Assembly: GCF_028389875.1 (NCBI RefSeq)
Contig: NC_084670.1
Location: forward strand, 38,219,333-38,283,332
Origin: Rhea pennata
Taxonomy: Eukaryota > Chordata > Aves > Rheiformes > Rheidae
Direction of reading: 5' to 3'
DNA: 64,000 nt
The notes under the pieces are model-generated. The model saw nothing but the letters and a program-made list of their open reading frames with translations, had not been told where the DNA came from and made no database searches. The position numbers and the translations under genes are program-made. The stretch's first letter is position 1; every line of letters starts with the position of its first letter. This document shows positions 58,571 through 64,000 of the stretch, piece by piece.

Positions 58571-60724
58571 GAGCATCCTCACCCTCTGGGCCATGCCTTG
58601 ATCAGGCTGCTGGACCCCCATCTCCACAGGTCCTCCACCATTGCAGGCTCAATACATCTGCTATTTTAGGACTGCATTCCCAAGGGACCAGTGGCTTTGG
58701 AGCTGCCACTATGAGTGCTGACCAAAGACAGGCACCTCAAAGCCACCCATCACCCCAAGAGGCCCAGCTTCCTGTGAGTTGGCACCCCGCTATCTGTAAG
58801 GTCTGGGCAGCCACAAAGAGGAGAAATGGCTCTGACTCATTTGAGTAACTCCCCATCTCTCTGAAGGACTCGAATGGCTTAGTGCCTCTAATGGGAAGAT
58901 GCAATGAGTGTCCAGATTCAACAGAAAGTCATTAAGGCATCAGCAAACAGTGAGCATCTCTGGGTCATACAAGGATGCTCCAAGGAGGGAACATGGTCAC
59001 CAACAAGCCCCACATCACATCCCCAAGAAGGACACTGTGATGGCACACTGAGCCCTGGGAGTGAACTCAAGTCCTCACCTTGCAGTGCTCCCTTCTCCCA
59101 GCCTGGCAGGGCTCCCATAGCACTGCTCCCTCCAGACACCTCCTCCTGCACACAGCACCAACACACTGGGGTCTCCATCCCCACCACAGGGCACCCACTG
59201 TGCTGTGACACACTGCCTCCCGACATGCCTCACAGCAGGTGTGGGAGAGCCAAGCTTGTTTTTACCCATTTTTGGTACAAGACACTGTCCTCTAAACCGG
59301 CATGAGGGGGCAGGCTGGAGGAAGGACCATTTCTCTTTCCTCTCTTACAAAGTATTTGACCCTCAGGGCTCCCCTCATGGGCACCCTGACTTCTCAGCAC
59401 TGCAGGGAGACTATCCCCTCAGGCCTTAGCAGGGACGAGATCGAAAACAAGAGTGGTTACACTGCAAAAGCTCTGGGACTCTCCCCTCAAAAAAGGAGGG
59501 GCAACTCTAAAAGTACTCAGGCAGAAAACACCAAGGGTCAAGGGCTTCAAGCACACAATGTCCTCAATGCCTGCCCAAAAGATGGCAACTTCCTTGGATG
59601 ACGGCTGTGCTCACCACCACTCCCTTGGCTCCAGCTACTTGCAGCAATGCACCTAGAGCTAAGTGGGGCTCCTCACACCCATTCAAGGCTCAGGAGAAAA
59701 CACAGCGCCTTGCCCATGTCAGCAGTGGCAGCACCTAACAACACCACACCTAGCACACTCCTGCCTGCACGTGGGCTGCTCTCTGTGGGCTGTCCTGCAC
59801 AGACAGCAGGATGATGGGAGAATTCAGAGACTGCAGCTGGGAGGAGGAGAGGTGCAGCCCTCGCAGGGCACTCTTGCTTGGCTCGCCTACTCAAAGGGAC
59901 TCCTTGTCTAGGGAGATCTGGCACAGCAAGGGAGCAGCACCTTCCAATTCATCTCCTAGGAACATACTTACCCGTATACAAAGACCCTATCTCTGCAAAG
60001 CTTTCACTCCTCCAAGGAGCTTCCAGTACACTAACGCCCAGCCAGCAATGAGCAACACACATGGCCCTCTCCTCCCTCAGCAAACACTGCTGCAAGGGAA
60101 AGCTCTCGTGAAGAAAAGCAAGCGAGCAGAAAGGGAAAAAGCAGCCTTGGTTCACACCTCAGAGTAAGCAGAAACACTCCCTGCCCTCTAGGCAGCATCC
60201 CGCCTGCACATCCTGGCAAGAGCTGAGGAAACACAAGGCCTGAACCTCATCACACACAAGGCAGCAGGCTCCCAGCATCTCTGGCTCACACCACCTGGGC
60301 AGTCTGGGCCCTGCAAGCCAAGTTAGCTCTTCACCTCAAAGTATTCATTTTCTCCGCAGCTTGGCAGCACTGCCCACACACAGCACTGCTCTTTCCAGGC
60401 ACCTCCTTCTGTGGTGAGCACCAGGACACTGGGGTATCATCTGTCCCCACCACAAGGTACCCCACCACTCTGACACACCACATGCCCACTCTTCACCTCA
60501 CAGAGGGTTGACAGATAACATGCAGCTATACATCAGGGACACAGGGCATACGACCAGCCATGGCTGCAGCTAGGGGACCCTCAGGACACATCAACCCTCA
60601 GAGATATCATCCAGATCTTGGAGAAAATTCTCAGCAGCCCCCTGGTGTTTTGATGGGGCAGACTTTTCTGCAGCACACAGACACTGCTTGTCCACCAGCA
60701 CCTCCCCTCCCCTCCCCTACTCCC

Positions 60725-61065
60725 GTAGGACAGCGCCATCTTGTGGGCAGCAGTGCAGGGCGTGGCGGGACCTCAGGGCAGCCCAGCACCGGGTGCCCAG
60801 GCAGTGCAGGGCCCTGGGGCCCAGCTGCCGCCCCGCAGGGCTGGGCTCTGCCGCAGGGGCCCCACGGGGCTCCTCGCTGCCCTGCGCCCTGGGGCCGTGC
60901 CGGGCACGGGGGGCAGCCCTGGGGCCTGTGCTGGTGCCAGCCCTGGTGCTGGTGTGGGGGACCTGGGCATGGCTGGGGCGCTGGAGCCCACGGGCAGCGT
61001 GCTGCTGCCCCCAGAGCAGGGCAGTGCTGTGTCCTCTCACCCCTTTTCACCCTTCCCCCTCCCCA
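60725..61065 (+). repeat. GC-rich module, copy 3 of 3
   Basis: Follows copy 1 closely ('cgccatcttgtgggcagcag', 'gccccgcagggctgggctctg', 'ctggtgccagccctggtgctgg'). It opens with a 'cccctcccctcccct' tract. The 393-codon frame 60688-61869 passes through it, but neither the start nor the frame is kept in the other copies. Confidence 0.6.
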
Positions 61066-61689
61066 CAGCAGCCCTTGGGCTCAGCAACCCTCATGCTGCA
61101 CCTGGCAGGGCTCGGCCGCATCCAGACAGGGGCTGCTCTTTGTGGGGCCGGGCTGCACCCTGTTGCATTGCTCCAGAGGGCTGAGGAGTCCCAGGGGCAC
61201 AGGGCAGCCAGGGTAGAGCAGCTCAGCGCTTGTTGGATGTGGGCAGCAGAAGTGTGGGCCTCTCAGGGAGCTGGGGGAGATGGCCCTGCTGCACTCACCC
61301 CCAGCACTGCCCATCACAGCTCAGAGAAAAATGGTTGGTGTCAGCAGAGACTTGCAGGACAAACAGGCTGTCTTTTGGGTGCAGAGGTTTGTCCCCCTTC
61401 TGCAGGAGGGCGGGGGCTGTGGCCATCTGAGAGCAACATCTCTGAGCCCAAAACATGCTCTGCCAGGTTGGAAGCAGAAGAGGATCCAGGAAGAAGGAGC
61501 AGAGGTTCTTCTAAATCAGTAGAACTCCTGGATTTATTACAAGGCGAAGGATCCATTTCCTATATGAGCATTTCCAGCAGGCTCTTAAGAGCCCCATGGG
61601 AGTTGCAGGACACACCAGCCTCCAAGACAGAGGCTGCATTTCCTGCCAGAGTCAGATCTCAAAGGGAGACCTATACCTGGGAAAACCTG

Positions 61690-62210
61690 AACCAGCATTG
61701 CTCCCTGACATTAGTGGATAGAGCTGGGGCTCAGGGCAGCCTCAGCCACAGGACCCAGGAGTTCTGCCTGCCACATTGTCCCTGGAGCCAGATAGGACCC
61801 TCAGGTAGGGCTCTTGTGTCTTTGTGTGACACCTTGGGAAGGAGCTCTCAAAGCTCTTATGCTTGGTGAATAGCCTCAGGACCATTGGGAACAAGGAACA
61901 GCAGTCCAGGCTAATGGTCTTGGTCCAGCAGCCTTCTATCTTGCTTACTCCCTTGCTCTCAGCTCACCTTTTCATCCAGGGAAATAGTATGCTCTTCCCA
62001 CCTCATCACCCAAAACTTGTCTTCAAGAGGTCCCTGTGCCTCTGTCTGTGAGGGAACAGCCCCAGCGTGGCCCCAATATCTCCCATCCCCACTCCTCACT
62101 GTGGAGCAGCTCCTAAGGGCAATGGTGGGAAGCGCATGAGAAGTGCCCAGCAGTGCCCAGGTCTTTTAGGGAAATGAGAGTTCTGCCATGGCACCAGGAA
62201 GAGCTCCCTG
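61690..62210 (-). repeat. Inverted copy of 56010-56530
   Basis: 61863-62051 is base-for-base or nearly so the reverse complement of 56167-56355 (the 62-codon frame is identical in all residues). This local inverted pair with a spacer of about 5.2 kb lies within one palindrome arm, so a recent copy or conversion is likely. Confidence 0.8.
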
Positions 62211-62379
62211 TGATGCAGCACATCCTATTGTGACCTCAGCTCATGTCTTCTGGGAGCTCAGTAGGTCACCACCATGGAGATGGTATAGCCAGGGCAAGAG
62301 CAGAGATCCTTCCACTCACACCCTGGAAAGCAGTCACCTCCCCTCATCCCAGTTATTTTCCAAAACTTGCTGATAAATC

Positions 62380-63290
62380 CTTCAAGACAGTGAAAAAAAT
62401 GTGAAATATTTCAAATGAGGCATTGAAGAGGTCAGTCTGCACCCCCTGCACCGACAGGTCTCTGCACTGGGCAGAGCTGTGTGGGTAGCTGCAGTATGGG
62501 GGATGGATTGGGGGTTGGGATTTTTCAAAGACATGATCAATGTGAAATGAAACAGCACAGAGCCTGGCCATGGGCTGAGATGCTTTCAGGAGCCTCAAAA
62601 CTGATAGCTGCTGTGGACCACCCTTTTTGTAGAAGAAGGATGTAGGACAGCATGGGACAGAACGCAGCCTTCCTCCTTGAGGCACCAAAGTAGGTTCTTA
62701 GTTTTTTTTAAAGTCCTCAGCAAGGTTTCTTGGTCTACAGTGCTTAAGATAGAGATGATATGCCCCAAAAGAGCAACCCTTAAGACACATCATCTAGAGG
62801 GCTTTATCTGGGACCTTGGTCTTTGCCAGTCTCCAAAGCCCTGGGAGAGTCCAAGTGGCAAATCTGGATAATTTTTCCCTTTCCCATTAATTTTGCCCAG
62901 CTTTCTTTTTGGCTGAATTCAGGGCTCAGCTGATCCTTGGACTCAGCATGGCCTGAAGGCAGTGCTTCTCCTCTGAGTATAGTCCTTGGCACCCTGTACC
63001 AACCTTGGAACTGTAGCTCTCTTGGGGGCTGTACAGTTCTGGCACCCTGCATCCCACCATAGACACCCAGGCCCTCCCAAGGGGGCTGTACAACCCTGAC
63101 TCCCTGGATCTCCCACAGTTTTGATGCTGGGCTTCTCAGGACATGCCCACACACTGCAGTACTGCTGTCCTGGCTCTGCTGCAGAGCCTGTAAGGCAGTG
63201 CTGTGCCCCAGGACCTGCATTTTGGCTCACTCTGGAATTTGTGAGGGGAGCAGCTCCCAGCTCTGCAGCTGCTGGACACTGAGGATGTCT
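62380..63290 (+). repeat. Duplicated module, copy 3
   Basis: Same orientation as 8335-9180. Landmarks 'ctttatctgggaccttggtctttgccag' at about 62801 and 'ctgcattttggctcac' at about 63216 are kept. Outer end of palindrome 2. Confidence 0.6.
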
Positions 63291-63309
63291 CCAGGAGCAT
63301 GACTTCAAA

Positions 63310-63600
63310 TGAGAGAAGTGCTCTGTGGGTGGAAAAGAGAGGGGAGAAGTTGAACAAAGAGTGGTTCAGGCTGCACAGAAGGAGAATACTTTTCACCATC
63401 AGGATGGTCAAGCATTAGAACAGGTTGTCTAAATGTGCACGATGCGCAATCTCCATTCTTGGAGGTTTTCAAGACCTGATGGATAAACCTCTGAGCAATG
63501 TGGACTGATGTCAACAGGTCCCTGGCTTGGTAAGGAGATGGAAGTAGAAATTTCCAGATGTTCTTTCCAACATGAATTACCCTTTTGATTTTATAATATT
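63310..63600 (+). mobile_element. CR1 LINE 3' fragment
   Basis: Degraded plus-strand CR1: 'gtggttcaggctgcacagaagg', 'cttttcaccatcaggatggtcaagcattag', 'aacaggttgtctaaatg', 'tccattcttggaggttttcaagacctgatgg'. No frame remains. Confidence 0.7.
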
Positions 63601-64000
63601 TGCGTCTGTTTGCCCTTTCTGATGATCCTGGACATTGGAGAAAGACTGAGCAAGTGTGGAAATGTGACATGGAATTTCGAGGTGACTTTCAGCCTTTCCA
63701 AAAGGCATTGTAGGAGGCTGGAGGGACCAGCCCAAGCTGTCAGGGCTCTCTGAACCTGAGCGAGTCAGTGAAAAGACAGTTGTCTGCAGGGAAGTGAGGA
63801 GAATCCCATTCATGGGACCTCTAAAGACTTTGTTTCATGAACTTTATGTAGTACTGGTGGCTGCCCAGCCTCCAGTTCCTTTTCAAAGGGGCATGAATGA
63901 GAATTCAAATGACCAGGAGTTATGTGTAAAGTCAGGCCTTGCCAGAGTTCTTTACAAGTTTCCAGAGTCCAGAATTCTCAGTCTCCTTTGGGAGCCAGTT
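63601..64000. other. Window end, no feature recognised
   Basis: Single-copy sequence within the window; nothing identifiable. Confidence 0.4.

Larger units (their letters stand above)
51051..63290. repeat. Palindrome 2, right arm
   Basis: Reverse-complement partner of 24650-43712. It lacks the satellite and the LTR-containing segment of the left arm. It has its own additions: a direct duplication around 55306-56806 and extra sequence around 61065-62380. No gene other than the OR pseudogene is supported. Frames such as 56765-57424 and 60688-61869 are open but not conserved in the left arm. Confidence 0.88.

Noticed and set aside
60688..61869. 393-codon open frame as a gene
   Set aside because: Runs through the GC-rich module and the duplicated flank. 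The other two module copies have different frames and starts, and no domain is visible.

Overview
The window looks like bird nuclear DNA, possibly from a landfowl-like genome. It carries CR1 LINE fragments with the typical avian 3' region, several solo-LTR-like elements, and class II olfactory receptor (OR) genes of the family 14 (gamma-c) type that is greatly expanded in birds. I see no bacterial operons, rRNA, tRNA or CRISPR. Only two full-length protein-coding genes can be supported, both single-exon OR genes. Two OR pseudogene loci and one orphan exon-like block are also present. The rest is duplicated non-coding and repeat DNA.

The layout is two adjacent, diverged, imperfect palindromes. 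Palindrome 1 has arms at about 1-5523 (open at the window edge) and 15538-21690. Each arm carries one full-length OR (OR-A 4618-5553 on +, OR-B 15505-16440 on -), so the genes converge on a spacer of about 10 kb filled with CR1, LTR and GC-rich modules. Palindrome 2 has arms at about 24650-43712 and 51051-63290 around a spacer of about 7.3 kb. Its inner ends carry two copies of a frameshifted non-family-14 OR pseudogene, head to head. The left copy is cut inside its coding region and fused directly to a 5'-truncated OR14 pseudogene in the opposite orientation.

The most striking object is a CpG-rich satellite array of about 6.7 kb (35936-42630). It is built from two interleaved unit lengths, 19 bp and 15 bp, which differ by a 4-nt AAAC segment. 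It lies in the left arm of palindrome 2 only. The right arm keeps the unoccupied site, a perfect 9-bp inverted repeat with a 1-nt centre at 52105-52123, and the array sits in the middle of that short palindrome. The array was later hit by an antisense solo LTR (37126-37842), a relative of the LTR at 9820-10620.

Functionally, the OR proteins would be seven-transmembrane odorant GPCRs in the olfactory neuron membrane. Both intact reading frames have lost the DRY-motif arginine, by two different CpG transitions, so they may be recent or incipient pseudogenes or atypical receptors. Nothing suggests that the remaining genes form a pathway. The biological interest lies in palindrome-driven OR duplication, gene conversion and satellite birth at a hairpin site. 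All similarities were judged by eye, so boundaries of diverged repeats are approximate.
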